From the NCBI GenBank assembly GCA_910585295.1, contig CAJUDE010000019.1, positions 1-31,492 on the forward strand: DNA of 31,492 bases, in the 5' to 3' direction. Position 1 is the stretch's first letter, and the number at the start of each line of letters is the position of its first letter. The stretch comes from an uncultured Lachnospiraceae bacterium. Its GTDB lineage: Bacteria; Bacillota; Clostridia; Lachnospirales; Lachnospiraceae. A program made the translations under genes and the position numbers. A model generated the notes under the pieces. The model had not been told where the DNA came from. It saw only the letters and a program-made list of their open reading frames with translations, and did no database searches. Positions 1-8,864 of this stretch are shown piece by piece.

Positions 1-83
1 ATCCATCCTATCTAATCTTGAATCTATCTCCTATTTTGCAAATTATGTATTTGAGTCCCTTTAAGTTGAAATTAATTTTTTGG

Positions 84-112
84 TTGAAATACCCCAATAT
101 GAATGGTATAAT
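84..112 (+). promoter_or_regulatory. sigma-A promoter of the signalling operon
   Basis: A -35 hexamer TTGAAA (84-89) and a -10 hexamer TATAAT (107-112) are separated by exactly 17 bp, in an AT-rich upstream region. Transcription would start near 118-121. It is the only consensus promoter I see before the terminator at 26169-26209, so it probably drives most of the locus. Confidence 0.8.
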
Positions 113-120
113 CTAGAAAA

Positions 121-144
121 ACCACATAATTTTCATTATGTGGT
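121..144 (+). promoter_or_regulatory. perfect hairpin at the mRNA 5' end / operator-like dyad
   Basis: ACCACATAAT and ATTATGTGGT form a perfect 10-bp inverted repeat around a TTTC loop. It begins within a few bases of the predicted transcription start. No T-run follows (AAAAGTCG), so it is not an intrinsic terminator. It could stabilise the 5' end of a very long mRNA, or be the operator of a dimeric repressor sitting at +1. Sequence alone does not decide between these. Confidence 0.6.
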
Positions 145-217
145 AAAAGTCGTATCCATTTTTAGGGAGGGATCGTAAGTTTTTACCAGCTTATGAAATT
201 TATGAAAGGAGATTATC

Positions 218-3200
218 ATGGAGAAAAAAGCAGGAACAGGGAAAAAACTGTTGTCGGTGCTGTTGGCAGCGGCAGTTTTGTTGACGTCGCAGGGAATCCC
301 GGCATTTGCGGAATCAGGCGGAAGCCCGCAAGAAGGAAGGGAAGCATTGGACGGCATGTCAGGGACATGGAAAAACCCCGTATATGACGCTTGGTCAGAT
401 ACAACAGAATGGAGCTATATTAATTTTGGAAGTTACCCGCAGTCGGAGGTTCTTGATAGTGGCATGATAGACAGAATTTCTGATGCGGAATATGAATATG
501 CAGAAGATAGTTGGGAGATCGCAGACGCTTGGGTGGATGGAATCCGGTACCGCAGGGTTTCCCAGGAGAGCGAAAGTGGGTATGGGACAGAATACCACTA
601 TTATAAATGGGAGCCGATCAAATGGCGTGTGATGGAATATGATTCTGGGAATGATATATTGTCCCTTGTGGCAGACCAGGGTTTGGACTGCCAGGCATAT
701 TCGTCCGCCACAAATCCATGGCAATCTTCTAGCCTTAGGAGTTGGTTGAATGGAACCTTTTATAGCCTTGCGTTTGACAGAAGCGAGCGGGATTCTATTA
801 TACAGCGGCAAGTGGAGAACAGTGGGAACCCATATCAAGGAATAGGGTATAGCGAGGATACATTAGACAATGTATATTTACTGTCCATGCAGGAAATGGA
901 GACGCCTGAGTACGGATATTGCAGTGATTACAGCCAGCAATCCTTAAGCCGCCAATGGAAGGTAAGCGAGTATGCCAAGGCGATGGGCAGCTATACCAGC
1001 AGCCAGGCAGGGATAGAGGGCAATTGTTGGTGGTGGCTGCGCTCCCCAGGCAAGGAAAACGGCAATGTAGCGCGCGTGTACCAGAATGGGCAGATTGACA
1101 CAATTGGGAACAGCGTAAGCAGCGATAGCGGCACAGTGGTTCCTGCATTGCAGTTAAGCACAAAAGAAACAGGGAGTTCTAGGAACCCCAAATATAATGC
1201 TGGCATAGATGATACAGAGTGGAAGTATATTGAGTTTGGCAGCTATCCACAGACAGAAGTGGATCTGGAGTCAGATATAACGTTGGCTGACGAATTGGAA
1301 AATGGCATATATGACGGCAGTGGGAATATTACAATTGATGGAGTGAAATATAACAGGGTCCAAACTGCTGTGGCCTATCACTATTATAAATGGGAGCCAA
1401 TTAAGTGGAAGGTATTAAAGGATGACGGTTCCACCCTGCTTGTAATAGCCAATCAGGCTCTTGACAGCCAACTATATCACAATGAATATGCCAGCGTTAC
1501 ATGGGAAGGCAGCAGCCTCAGGGGTTGGCTGAATGAGACGTTTTATAATACTGCGTTTGATTCCAGGGAGCAAGGTTCAATGATACCGCAAAATTTAGGG
1601 AATACAGAATATGCAGGTAGTGGGATAATGGATAACGTCTGTTTGCTGTCCCTGGAGGAAGTGATAAAGCCAGCGTACGGATTTTGTGACGATGCCTTAA
1701 AGGAGTCTTTTTCCCGTAAATTTCGGGTAACTGATTATGCGTACCGGATGGGGGTCGGCACAGATGGGGGTAATAGGATTGCCCAATGGCTATTGCGTTC
1801 CGATAAGGCCGATTGTTCTGTTCCATATGTAAGCATATATGGGGAAGCCGACCTTATGGCTTCTGTGAATAGCAGCGATTTTGGCGTTGTGCCAGTAATT
1901 CAGCTTGATATTGAGTCAGACTGCTGGACGGACGCCAATGAGGATGTGGAAGATGAGGCTAAGCCTTTGGAAGTGGCGATCAACGAAGGCTTTCAGGTAA
2001 ATGAAGGGGATACAGTAACCTTTTCTGTTGAAGCCAGCGGAGGGCATCCGTCTGGATATACTTATCAATGGTATTATGCCCCTACTGTAGATGGGGAAGG
2101 GCGTAAATTGGAGGGGGAGACATCTTCCAGCTACACCATATATCGTGTAGGCAGGGACCATGTGGAAGCCGACATCCAGGAAGAGGATTTTGCATCGGGG
2201 AATGTGACGGGAGATGTAGCGCCAGGGTCTACCATTGGAAAAGGCTACTATTACTGTCTGGTAATCAGCGGGAAATACCAGGTAGAAAGCCCAAGGGCAA
2301 TACTGGAACTGGTTTCCGGGGAAGGGGATGCGGAGGGAGAGGTAACGCCAACGCCGACACCAACGTCATTTCCAGATAAGCCAACAGCAACGCCAACACC
2401 AACACCGATGCCAACGCCATCCCCTGGAGGAAGCGGCGGGAATACAGGCACATGGGGGGTACCTGGAACAACAACTGGAGTTTCAGTAATCACTTTAAAT
2501 AAGGCATCGTTATCCTTAAAGGAAGGCGCTATCGGGGAATTGACGGCTACGGTCCGCCCCACCAGCTTTGCCAGCCAAGTGGCATGGAAAACCAGCAACA
2601 GCAAGGTTGCAACTGTGGTGAAAAATGGCAATAAGGCAACGGTTAAGGCAGTGAAGGCTGGGACTACAACCATTACCGCTTCTGTTGGCGGCAAACAGGC
2701 AACTTGCACGGTGAAAGTGACAGAGCCAAACCTGTCAACACCGAAAGTGAAGGTAAAGCTTTCTTCTGCCAATGCAGTGAAAATAACGTGGAATAAAGTA
2801 AAAGGGGCGGCTGGATATTATATATACCGTACGACAAATGGCAGGACATTTAAAAAGATAAAGTCTGTGAAAGGGTTGTCCTATACGGATAAAAAAATAA
2901 AAAGCGGCACAAAGTACGGTTATCGGGTTGCGGCATACAAGGGGAAAAAGATAAGTTCCATGTCTGCGAAAAAGTGGATGGCGGCTCCAGCAAAGCCTTC
3001 CACACCTAAGATGAAGCTTGACAGGCATAATGCAGAACAGAAATTTACAATATCCTGGAATAAAGTGAAAAATGCCCAAAAAATAGAAATTTGGCGTAAA
3101 GTAGACCGAAAAGGGAAATATAGGAAATGGAAGACAGTATCTGCGAATAAAAGAAAGGCTACTTATTCCTATAAAAATTATACCAGGGGGCATAATTATT

Positions 3201-3283
3201 TTTACCAAATCAGGGCGTACTACACGAAGAATAATGTAAAAATCTACAGTGGATATTCTAAAGGTTTAGGAATTGTCCTATAA
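218..3283 (+). CDS. secreted multidomain surface protein (2x DUF6273, Ig-like, BIG2, FN3-like)
   Basis: This 1021-aa exported protein starts at the ATG after AAGGAG. It has a signal peptide (basic start, hydrophobic core around 11-24, cleavage near AFAES at 29-33). Two copies of a DUF6273-type domain follow (about 62-314 and 331-565). They share the pattern FGSYPQ, YHYYKWEPIKW, a SSLRxWLN motif, a DNVxLLS motif, WLRS and VVPxxQL. Next come an Ig-like domain (about 580-700), a Pro/Thr linker (709-736), a BIG2 domain (about 755-835) and two FN3-like, very Lys-rich repeats (about 840-1021). The basic C-terminus suggests wall or glycan contact. No catalytic motif is recognised. It is first in the operon and ends 15 bp before the receptor kinase ATG, so it may be an extracellular ligand or scaffold for the sensors. 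The role is inference; the domain calls are moderately firm. Confidence 0.85.
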   Translation: MEKKAGTGKKLLSVLLAAAVLLTSQGIPAFAESGGSPQEGREALDGMSGTWKNPVYDAWSDTTEWSYINFGSYPQSEVLDSGMIDRISDAEYEYAEDSWEIADAWVDGIRYRRVSQESESGYGTEYHYYKWEPIKWRVMEYDSGNDILSLVADQGLDCQAYSSATNPWQSSSLRSWLNGTFYSLAFDRSERDSIIQRQVENSGNPYQGIGYSEDTLDNVYLLSMQEMETPEYGYCSDYSQQSLSRQWKVSEYAKAMGSYTSSQAGIEGNCWWWLRSPGKENGNVARVYQNGQIDTIGNSVSSDSGTVVPALQLSTKETGSSRNPKYNAGIDDTEWKYIEFGSYPQTEVDLESDITLADELENGIYDGSGNITIDGVKYNRVQTAVAYHYYKWEPIKWKVLKDDGSTLLVIANQALDSQLYHNEYASVTWEGSSLRGWLNETFYNTAFDSREQGSMIPQNLGNTEYAGSGIMDNVCLLSLEEVIKPAYGFCDDALKESFSRKFRVTDYAYRMGVGTDGGNRIAQWLLRSDKADCSVPYVSIYGEADLMASVNSSDFGVVPVIQLDIESDCWTDANEDVEDEAKPLEVAINEGFQVNEGDTVTFSVEASGGHPSGYTYQWYYAPTVDGEGRKLEGETSSSYTIYRVGRDHVEADIQEEDFASGNVTGDVAPGSTIGKGYYYCLVISGKYQVESPRAILELVSGEGDAEGEVTPTPTPTSFPDKPTATPTPTPMPTPSPGGSGGNTGTWGVPGTTTGVSVITLNKASLSLKEGAIGELTATVRPTSFASQVAWKTSNSKVATVVKNGNKATVKAVKAGTTTITASVGGKQATCTVKVTEPNLSTPKVKVKLSSANAVKITWNKVKGAAGYYIYRTTNGRTFKKIKSVKGLSYTDKKIKSGTKYGYRVAAYKGKKISSMSAKKWMAAPAKPSTPKMKLDRHNAEQKFTISWNKVKNAQKIEIWRKVDRKGKYRKWKTVSANKRKATYSYKNYTRGHNYFYQIRAYYTKNNVKIYSGYSKGLGIVL

Positions 3284-3298
3284 GTGAAAAGAGGAAAA

Positions 3299-5293
3299 AT
3301 GGAAAATCAGTTATGTTTTCAATGTTTTAAGATAAAGGGCGATTATGACGTCTGCCCGCACTGTGGGTACCAGGAGGATGCAGGGGCGGCCCAAGCCTAC
3401 CAGCTTGCTCCTGGCACTGTCCTGCGGGGCAGGTATATTATAGGGGTCAGCATTGGGTTTGGCGGTTTTGGCATTACCTACAAGGCCTTTGACACGGTAC
3501 TCAGCATTGTTGTGGCGGTGAAGGAATTCTACCCGGCAGGCATGGTGAACCGGGGCGAAGGGGAAGTGAAGGTAGGCATTTTTTCCGGGGATAAGGAAGA
3601 GGAATTTAAGCGGCAGTTAAACCGCTTCCTGGAAGAAGCCAGGAATATGGCTATTTTTTCCAAGGAAAAAGACATTATCAATGTGTTTGATTACTTTGAG
3701 GAAAACCAGACGGCATACATTATTATGGAGTATGTGGACGCCCCGCTGCTAAAGACAAAGCTTCAGGAGCAGGGAAAATTCTCAGTGGAAGAAGCAAAAC
3801 GGTATATGCTGGCGCTTTTGGACGCGCTGTCAAAAGTCCATTACCATGGCATTATACATAAAGACATCAGCCCAGACAATATATTTTTGCTAGGTGAGGA
3901 TGGGGTCAAAATCTTTGACTTTGGGGCCGCCAAATTCCAGGGGACAGAAACAGAACGTACGGTAAATGTAGTGGTGAAGGCGGGGTATACCCCGCCGGAG
4001 CAGTACCGCTCTAAAAATACCCAGGGCGCGTTTATGGATATCTATGCGGCGGGAGCCGTGTTCTATGAGATGGTCACTGGGGAAAAGCCTATGGAGGCGC
4101 CGGACCGTTCGGTGGAGGACGGGCTGAAAAAGCCAAGTGAATTTGGCGTCGAAATAGAAAAATGGTTAGAGCATGTGATAGTAAAAGCGCTGGCACTAAA
4201 GCCTGAGTATCGTTTCCAGACGGCAGAGCAGTTCAAAAATGCAATTATTGAACAGAAAGATGTGCAGACTCCAGTAGAAATCGTGCGCAAGCTTCGGAGA
4301 AGGAAACAGATTATGATGGCTGGATTAGCGGCAGCGTTTTTTGCTGTGGGCGGGGTTTTATTGCTAAGCCAGACTTATTTTTCAGGCAAGGGGAAAATTG
4401 ATGTGGCAAAGATTCCAAAAGAGGAATTGGAAATCTGGTTAGCGGAAGATGATAAAGAGACAGGGGAAGCGCTTACAGAATTACTTTTGGAAAGTGTGGA
4501 ACAGGAATGCCCTCAGTTGGATATCCATGTGGAAGTGATGGGGCAGGAGGAATATTTAACAAAGGTAACACAAGCGGCAAAAGACCAGGAGCTGCCGGAT
4601 GTATTCTGTACAGAAGGCATAGAGGCCCAAGAATATTGCGCAGACCTTACTGAGCTGTTGAATACCATGAAATTATCTTCCTATTTACATTTGGAAAGGA
4701 TTGGGAAAAAGGGGGTATACGAGCTTCCTACAGCCATGCAGATAGGCGTTGTCTATGGAAGCGGGGAAAAAGAAACAGCTTTCCCAGAATCCATAGATAT
4801 AGAGGAATTGTCTGGGCAGAAGGAAATTTTGGGATTTGCACAAGAGGGCGATGTATGGAAAGAATTCCAGGATAAAGATTCTTCTGTTTCTAGGGTTGCA
4901 GGGGATCTGTCTGATATGGAGCAGGTGAAGGAGGTAACCGTGGAAATGATACCGCCTACCGACTTCTTTGTCTCCCCTATATTGAAAAATGGAAAGCTTA
5001 TGGGGACGATGGAACGGCCGTATGGCGTAAATAAAAATGGGGATAAAGGGAAGCGGCAAGCCGGGATGTTCCTGCTGTCCCTTTTATTCAGCGATGGAAT
5101 GCAAAGCGTGGCTTTTATGGAGAATGGGGAAGGCGTCCCCTTGAACCGGAACGTGCTTGAACATTATAAAGAAAATAAAATGACCACATACCTGGCATTC
5201 TTAAGGTCATATGACTTAGAGGGCATAGAGCTATTGGAAGGTGATGGAATGGGTGGAATTTTGCAGGAGGAAATTGGAGGGAAAGGCAAATGA
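3299..5293 (+). CDS. membrane receptor Ser/Thr kinase with solute-binding-protein-like outer domain
   Basis: The start ATG 3299 is preferred because AAGAGG lies just before it; a GTG at 3284 would add five residues. The 664-aa product begins with a zinc ribbon (CFQC...CPHC, about 5-22). A Ser/Thr kinase domain follows (about 45-315) with a GFGGFG loop, VAVK lysine (K75), IHKDISPDN catalytic loop (D189), DFG (D207) and PPE. The usual HRD arginine is Lys, so this is HKD. After a basic stretch there is one TM segment (about 347-361). The outer about 290 residues resemble a family 1 extracellular solute-binding protein: a WLAED opening, a run like EEYLTKVTQAA, the ELPDVF motif and a hinge-like YELPTAMQIGVVYG. 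This implies a kinase that reads a soluble ligand through a captured transport-type binding domain. The next kinase gene overlaps its stop by 4 bp (ATGA), indicating translational coupling. Kinase identity is firm; the outer domain needs structure comparison. Confidence 0.85.
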   Translation: MENQLCFQCFKIKGDYDVCPHCGYQEDAGAAQAYQLAPGTVLRGRYIIGVSIGFGGFGITYKAFDTVLSIVVAVKEFYPAGMVNRGEGEVKVGIFSGDKEEEFKRQLNRFLEEARNMAIFSKEKDIINVFDYFEENQTAYIIMEYVDAPLLKTKLQEQGKFSVEEAKRYMLALLDALSKVHYHGIIHKDISPDNIFLLGEDGVKIFDFGAAKFQGTETERTVNVVVKAGYTPPEQYRSKNTQGAFMDIYAAGAVFYEMVTGEKPMEAPDRSVEDGLKKPSEFGVEIEKWLEHVIVKALALKPEYRFQTAEQFKNAIIEQKDVQTPVEIVRKLRRRKQIMMAGLAAAFFAVGGVLLLSQTYFSGKGKIDVAKIPKEELEIWLAEDDKETGEALTELLLESVEQECPQLDIHVEVMGQEEYLTKVTQAAKDQELPDVFCTEGIEAQEYCADLTELLNTMKLSSYLHLERIGKKGVYELPTAMQIGVVYGSGEKETAFPESIDIEELSGQKEILGFAQEGDVWKEFQDKDSSVSRVAGDLSDMEQVKEVTVEMIPPTDFFVSPILKNGKLMGTMERPYGVNKNGDKGKRQAGMFLLSLLFSDGMQSVAFMENGEGVPLNRNVLEHYKENKMTTYLAFLRSYDLEGIELLEGDGMGGILQEEIGGKGK

Positions 5294-7491
5294 TTCGATG
5301 CATGGGCTGTATGGAAGAGATTCCAGAAGGCGAGGGGATCTGCAGGCATTGCGGCTATCAGCAGGGGACAGATGTAAAAGAAGCCTATTACCTGCTGCCA
5401 GGAAAAGTAGTAGGCGGCAAATATATGATAGGGAAGGTATTGGGATATGGCGGCTTTGGCGTCACCTATATTGGCTGGGACAACACACTGCGCCGAAAGG
5501 TGGCGGTAAAGGAGTACCTGCCCAGCGATTTTGCCACCAGAAGTTATGGGACAGAACTGTTGACCGTATTTTCCGGCGAGGCGACGGTGCAGTTTGAGGC
5601 AGGCTTAAACAGCTTTATCTCAGAGGCAAAGAGGCTGGCAAAATTTAACCGGATACCAGAGATTGTGGACATATACGACTGTTTTGTGGAAAATGGCACC
5701 GGCTATATTATTATGGAATATCTGGAAGGCGTTACGGTAAAAGAGATGCTAAAAGAGCAGGAGCGCATTCCAGTAAAAGAAGCCCATAGGATAGCGCTGG
5801 CAGTGCTGCGCGGGCTTTCCGAGGTACATAAGGAAGGGATTATCCACCGGGACATTGCGCCGGATAATATTTTTATCAATAAAAAAGGAGAGGTCAAACT
5901 GCTGGACTTTGGCGCGGCAAGGTATGCAACGGCGGTTCAGTCCAGAAGCCTTTCAGTAGTGTTAAAGCCTGGCTATGCGCCGGAAGAGCAGTACCGCAGC
6001 AGGGGGGAGCAAGGGCCTTGGACAGATGTCTACGCAATGGGCGCAACTTTGTACCGCATGATTACGGGAATCCGCCCAGAAGAATCCATTGAGCGGATGG
6101 CAGAGGATAATTTAAAGCCGCCTTCTGCCTTGGGCGTCGAAATAGACCCCAATATGGAAATTGCCCTAATGAACAGCCTGAATGTAAAAAAAGAATACCG
6201 GACCCAGGACGCCAAAACCTTCTATGAGGAATTGGGCAGCGAGGAGAAAGTGGAGCCTATCCCTGTTCCAGTGCAGGTTCAGGAAGCCACAAAAATACCA
6301 GGCTGGATGAAGTGGGCGGGCGTAGCGGCAGGAGTACTTGCCTGCGCTTGCGTAATACTGATTGCCACAGGGAAAATCAGCTTCACTAAAAAAGAAATTG
6401 ACAGCGGCGAAGGCGCCCAGGCATTAAATGAAAATGAACGCTATGTGCCGAATGTGTCAGGGATGAGTTATGAAGAAGCGGAAAAAGTGTTAGAGGAAAA
6501 GAACTTAACCGTTGTCATCAATGGGATGAATTATAGTGAGAGCATTGAGAAAAATAAAATCTTAAGCCAGAACCCGGCAGACGGCGCGAAGGCGGCGGCA
6601 GAGGAAACCATATACGTGATTATGAGCGGCGGAAACCAGGAAGTGATGATGCCAGACTTGGCTGGAATGGAGTATGAGGAGGCAAAGAGCCTGGTGGAAG
6701 CCCAAAACCTGCTGCTAAAAAAGGATGGGGTGACAGAAGAATACAATGACTTTGTGGAAAAGGGGAGGGTGGTTTCCCAGAATATTGATCCAGAGGAGCG
6801 GATTGCAGTCCAGACAGAAATTACCTTAATAGTTTCTTTAGGAAGCCTTTCAGAGGAAACGGCTGTGTTGACGGTGCCAGACTTGGCCGGCCTGACAAAA
6901 GAAGGGGCGTTGGAAAAGCTGGCGCAGTTAAAGGAGGAAACTGGGTTTACCTATTCCCTTGGGAAAGTGAAAAAAGAACATAGCACAGAGGTGGAAAAAG
7001 GAAAGATTATCAGCCAGGGGCTTGAGCCAGGAAAAAAAGTGCGGACAAATGAGCCAATTACCTTGGTAATCAGCAAAGGCCCCCAAATGGTTCAGGTGCC
7101 AGACCTGTTGTATAAGACGAAGGAAGAGGCAGTGAAATTGCTTGAGGAAGCAGGGCTAAAAGCCGAGGTGCAGGAAGAATATAGTTCTAAAGTCTCGAAA
7201 GGGTTGGTGGTCAGCCAGAGCCAGGAAGGCAATAGCAAGGCAGGGAAGGGGACGGTTATTACGATTGTGGTAAGCCTTGGGGAAGCGCCCCAACAGACCA
7301 AGCAGCCTACCCGGGCGCCCCAGCAGACTCAGGCGCCGCAAGCTCCCCAGGCGCCCCAGCCTACCCAAGTGCCGCAAGCCCCCCAGCCTACCCAGGCGCC
7401 ACCGCCAGACCCGCAGCCAGGCGGCGGGGTGATAGAGGATGACGGCGGCGGGGTAATAGAAGATGACGGCGGCGGAGTAATAGAAGATTAA
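5290..7491 (+). CDS. PASTA-domain membrane Ser/Thr protein kinase (PrkC/PknB type)
   Basis: This 733-aa kinase has an N-terminal zinc ribbon (CMGC...CRHCGYQ, residues 4-24), uncommon in the PrkC family. The kinase domain (about 45-315) carries GYGGFG, VAVK (K74), HRDIAPDN (D188), DFG (D206) and APEEQ. A single TM segment lies at about 340-360. Four PASTA repeats follow (about 386-447, 454-516, 526-596 and 599-664), each with a VPDLxG-like start and an SQ turn. PASTA domains in this family sense muropeptides or lipid II. The tail is a Pro/Gln-rich stretch (about 668-713) ending in three GGGVIED repeats, an acidic glycine-rich end. The start overlaps the previous stop by 4 bp. A PP2C gene follows 29 bp later, the usual PrkC-PrpC pairing. 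All catalytic residues are present, so it is expected to be active. Confidence 0.93.
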   Translation: MIRCMGCMEEIPEGEGICRHCGYQQGTDVKEAYYLLPGKVVGGKYMIGKVLGYGGFGVTYIGWDNTLRRKVAVKEYLPSDFATRSYGTELLTVFSGEATVQFEAGLNSFISEAKRLAKFNRIPEIVDIYDCFVENGTGYIIMEYLEGVTVKEMLKEQERIPVKEAHRIALAVLRGLSEVHKEGIIHRDIAPDNIFINKKGEVKLLDFGAARYATAVQSRSLSVVLKPGYAPEEQYRSRGEQGPWTDVYAMGATLYRMITGIRPEESIERMAEDNLKPPSALGVEIDPNMEIALMNSLNVKKEYRTQDAKTFYEELGSEEKVEPIPVPVQVQEATKIPGWMKWAGVAAGVLACACVILIATGKISFTKKEIDSGEGAQALNENERYVPNVSGMSYEEAEKVLEEKNLTVVINGMNYSESIEKNKILSQNPADGAKAAAEETIYVIMSGGNQEVMMPDLAGMEYEEAKSLVEAQNLLLKKDGVTEEYNDFVEKGRVVSQNIDPEERIAVQTEITLIVSLGSLSEETAVLTVPDLAGLTKEGALEKLAQLKEETGFTYSLGKVKKEHSTEVEKGKIISQGLEPGKKVRTNEPITLVISKGPQMVQVPDLLYKTKEEAVKLLEEAGLKAEVQEEYSSKVSKGLVVSQSQEGNSKAGKGTVITIVVSLGEAPQQTKQPTRAPQQTQAPQAPQAPQPTQVPQAPQPTQAPPPDPQPGGGVIEDDGGGVIEDDGGGVIED
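7309..7488 (+). repeat. low-complexity coding repeats in the PASTA kinase tail
   Basis: The DNA encodes short Pro-Gln-Ala units (APQ, PTQ, APQ) up to about 7425. Three near-identical units of about 24 bp then encode GGGVIEDD. Such tracts are slippage-prone and could vary in copy number between strains. The reading frame stays open. Confidence 0.7.
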
Positions 7492-7520
7492 GCAGGAAGC
7501 AACTAGAAACGGAGGGAACC

Positions 7521-8249
7521 ATGGTTACATATGAGATTTTATCTGAACCAGGAGAACGGGAATACAATGAGGATTATGCAGGGGCAAAGCAGCACGGGGA
7601 AGACTGGTGCTTTGTCCTTGCAGACGGCCTTGGCGGGCATGGCGGCGGAGACGAGGCGTCCCGGATGGTGTCGGAGTATATTTTAAACGATTTTGAAAAA
7701 TGCGGGGAAGTATCGGAAGGGTACCTGAAAAAATGCTTTGAAGAAAGCCAGAAGCTTTTGATGGAAGAGCAGGAACGCCAGGGCAGGGCCTTTGAGATGA
7801 AGACTACGTTGGTGGCGCTTCTGGTAAGCCATTCTACCGTATGGTGGGGGCATATCGGGGATTCCAGGCTTTACTATTATAAAAATAAAAAGCTCTTGGG
7901 ACGGACGTTGGACCATAGCGTCCCCCAAATGTTAGTGGCGGCAGGGGAAATCAAGGAAGAAGAGATTAGGGGCCATGCGGACCGCAACCGCCTGCTGCGC
8001 GTGATGGGGTCAGAATGGGACCAGCCCAGGTATAAGCTGGCGGAGCCAATGGAACGCAGTGGGCAGGAAACCTTTTTGCTGTGTTCGGATGGGTTCTGGG
8101 AATGGATTGAAGAAAAGCCAATGCAGGCGGCATTGAAGAAAGCCTCTACGCCTGCAGAATGGATTGCGCAGATGCAGAAGGTTATATTGAAAAACGGAAC
8201 CGGAAAAGGCATGGATAATTATTCCGCCATTGCAGTGTTTCTAGGCTAA
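7521..8249 (+). CDS. PP2C-family Ser/Thr protein phosphatase
   Basis: The 242-aa product is a compact, soluble PPM/PP2C phosphatase. Metal-binding and core motifs are in order: ExNEDYAG near the N-terminus, ADGLGGHGGG, GDSRLYY, LDHSVPQ, NRLLRVMGS, LLCSDGFWEW and the closing DNYSAIAV. The length matches bacterial PrpC/PstP catalytic cores and there is no TM or extra domain. GGAGGG precedes the ATG. It lies between the PASTA kinase and an FHA protein, so it most likely reverses phosphorylation made by the kinases of this operon. It is a distant paralogue of the phosphatase at 11877-12728. The substrate is not visible from sequence. Confidence 0.93.
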   Translation: MVTYEILSEPGEREYNEDYAGAKQHGEDWCFVLADGLGGHGGGDEASRMVSEYILNDFEKCGEVSEGYLKKCFEESQKLLMEEQERQGRAFEMKTTLVALLVSHSTVWWGHIGDSRLYYYKNKKLLGRTLDHSVPQMLVAAGEIKEEEIRGHADRNRLLRVMGSEWDQPRYKLAEPMERSGQETFLLCSDGFWEWIEEKPMQAALKKASTPAEWIAQMQKVILKNGTGKGMDNYSAIAVFLG

Positions 8250-8261
8250 GGAGGGAAGGGC

Positions 8262-8864
8262 ATGGCAATTATACAATGTGGAGCAGGCCATTATTATGAT
8301 AACGAGAAATTCAGTGAATGCCCCCACTGCGCCATGGCGGCGCAGGCAGGGGGCGGGGAGAAGGAATCCCTTACCGTGGCGTTGGCGCACGAATCCCGTC
8401 AGGTAGAAAATTATGCAGTAGAATATGTTAAGAAAAATGCCCAGGCGCCATTGCCAAACCCAACGGCGCGGCGTGACGCAGAGGAAGAAAAAACCATCAG
8501 CATCTATCAGAAAAAAGGCGTGTCCCGGTGTATCGCCGGGTGGCTGGTCTGTGTGGAGGGGGAAGCGTATGGGAAAGATTTCCCCATATATGCAGGGTTT
8601 AACCGGATTGGCCGCAGCCACAGCAACGATATTGTGCTGGATGACCCGCAAGTGTCCAGGGAAGAGCATTGCTCTGTGATTTACGAAGAGAAGAAAAACG
8701 TGTTCTATGTGTTCCCGAAAGATGGGAACCTTGTCTATGCCGGAGATGAGATGGTAGAGCAGGCACAGGAGGTCGCCAGCGGGGAAGTGATTACCATAGG
8801 CGGGACAAAGTTGGAGTTCGTGGCATTTTGCAAGGGAGAAAAGAGATGGGCCAAAAAGGGATAA
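8262..8864 (+). CDS. FHA-domain protein with N-terminal Cys/His zinc-like motif
   Basis: This 200-aa cytosolic protein starts at ATG 8262 behind AAGGAGGG. The first 26 residues hold C-x2-GHYYD-x4-F-x2-CPHC, a probable small metal-binding knuckle. The same pattern occurs in the paralogue at 12725. A flexible stretch leads to an FHA domain (about 100-195) with IGRSHSNDIVL and SREEH. These supply the Arg, Ser and Arg/His phosphothreonine-contact positions. The usual STNGT turn is replaced by a DGNLVY-like segment, so binding may be altered. No TM is seen. It follows a phosphatase by 12 bp, and its 3' end overlaps the next gene by 19 bp. It is probably an adaptor that docks onto phosphorylated kinases or membrane partners. 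Confidence 0.87.
   Translation: MAIIQCGAGHYYDNEKFSECPHCAMAAQAGGGEKESLTVALAHESRQVENYAVEYVKKNAQAPLPNPTARRDAEEEKTISIYQKKGVSRCIAGWLVCVEGEAYGKDFPIYAGFNRIGRSHSNDIVLDDPQVSREEHCSVIYEEKKNVFYVFPKDGNLVYAGDEMVEQAQEVASGEVITIGGTKLEFVAFCKGEKRWAKKG

Noticed and set aside
2251..2772. 173-codon minus-strand open frame
   Set aside because: It is antisense to the Pro/Thr linker and BIG2 domain, giving Val/Gly repeats without a ribosome site or family signal.
3284..3298. GTG start for the first kinase
   Set aside because: It directly abuts the previous stop and its ribosome site would lie inside the FN3-like end; ATG 3299 has AAGAGG in front.
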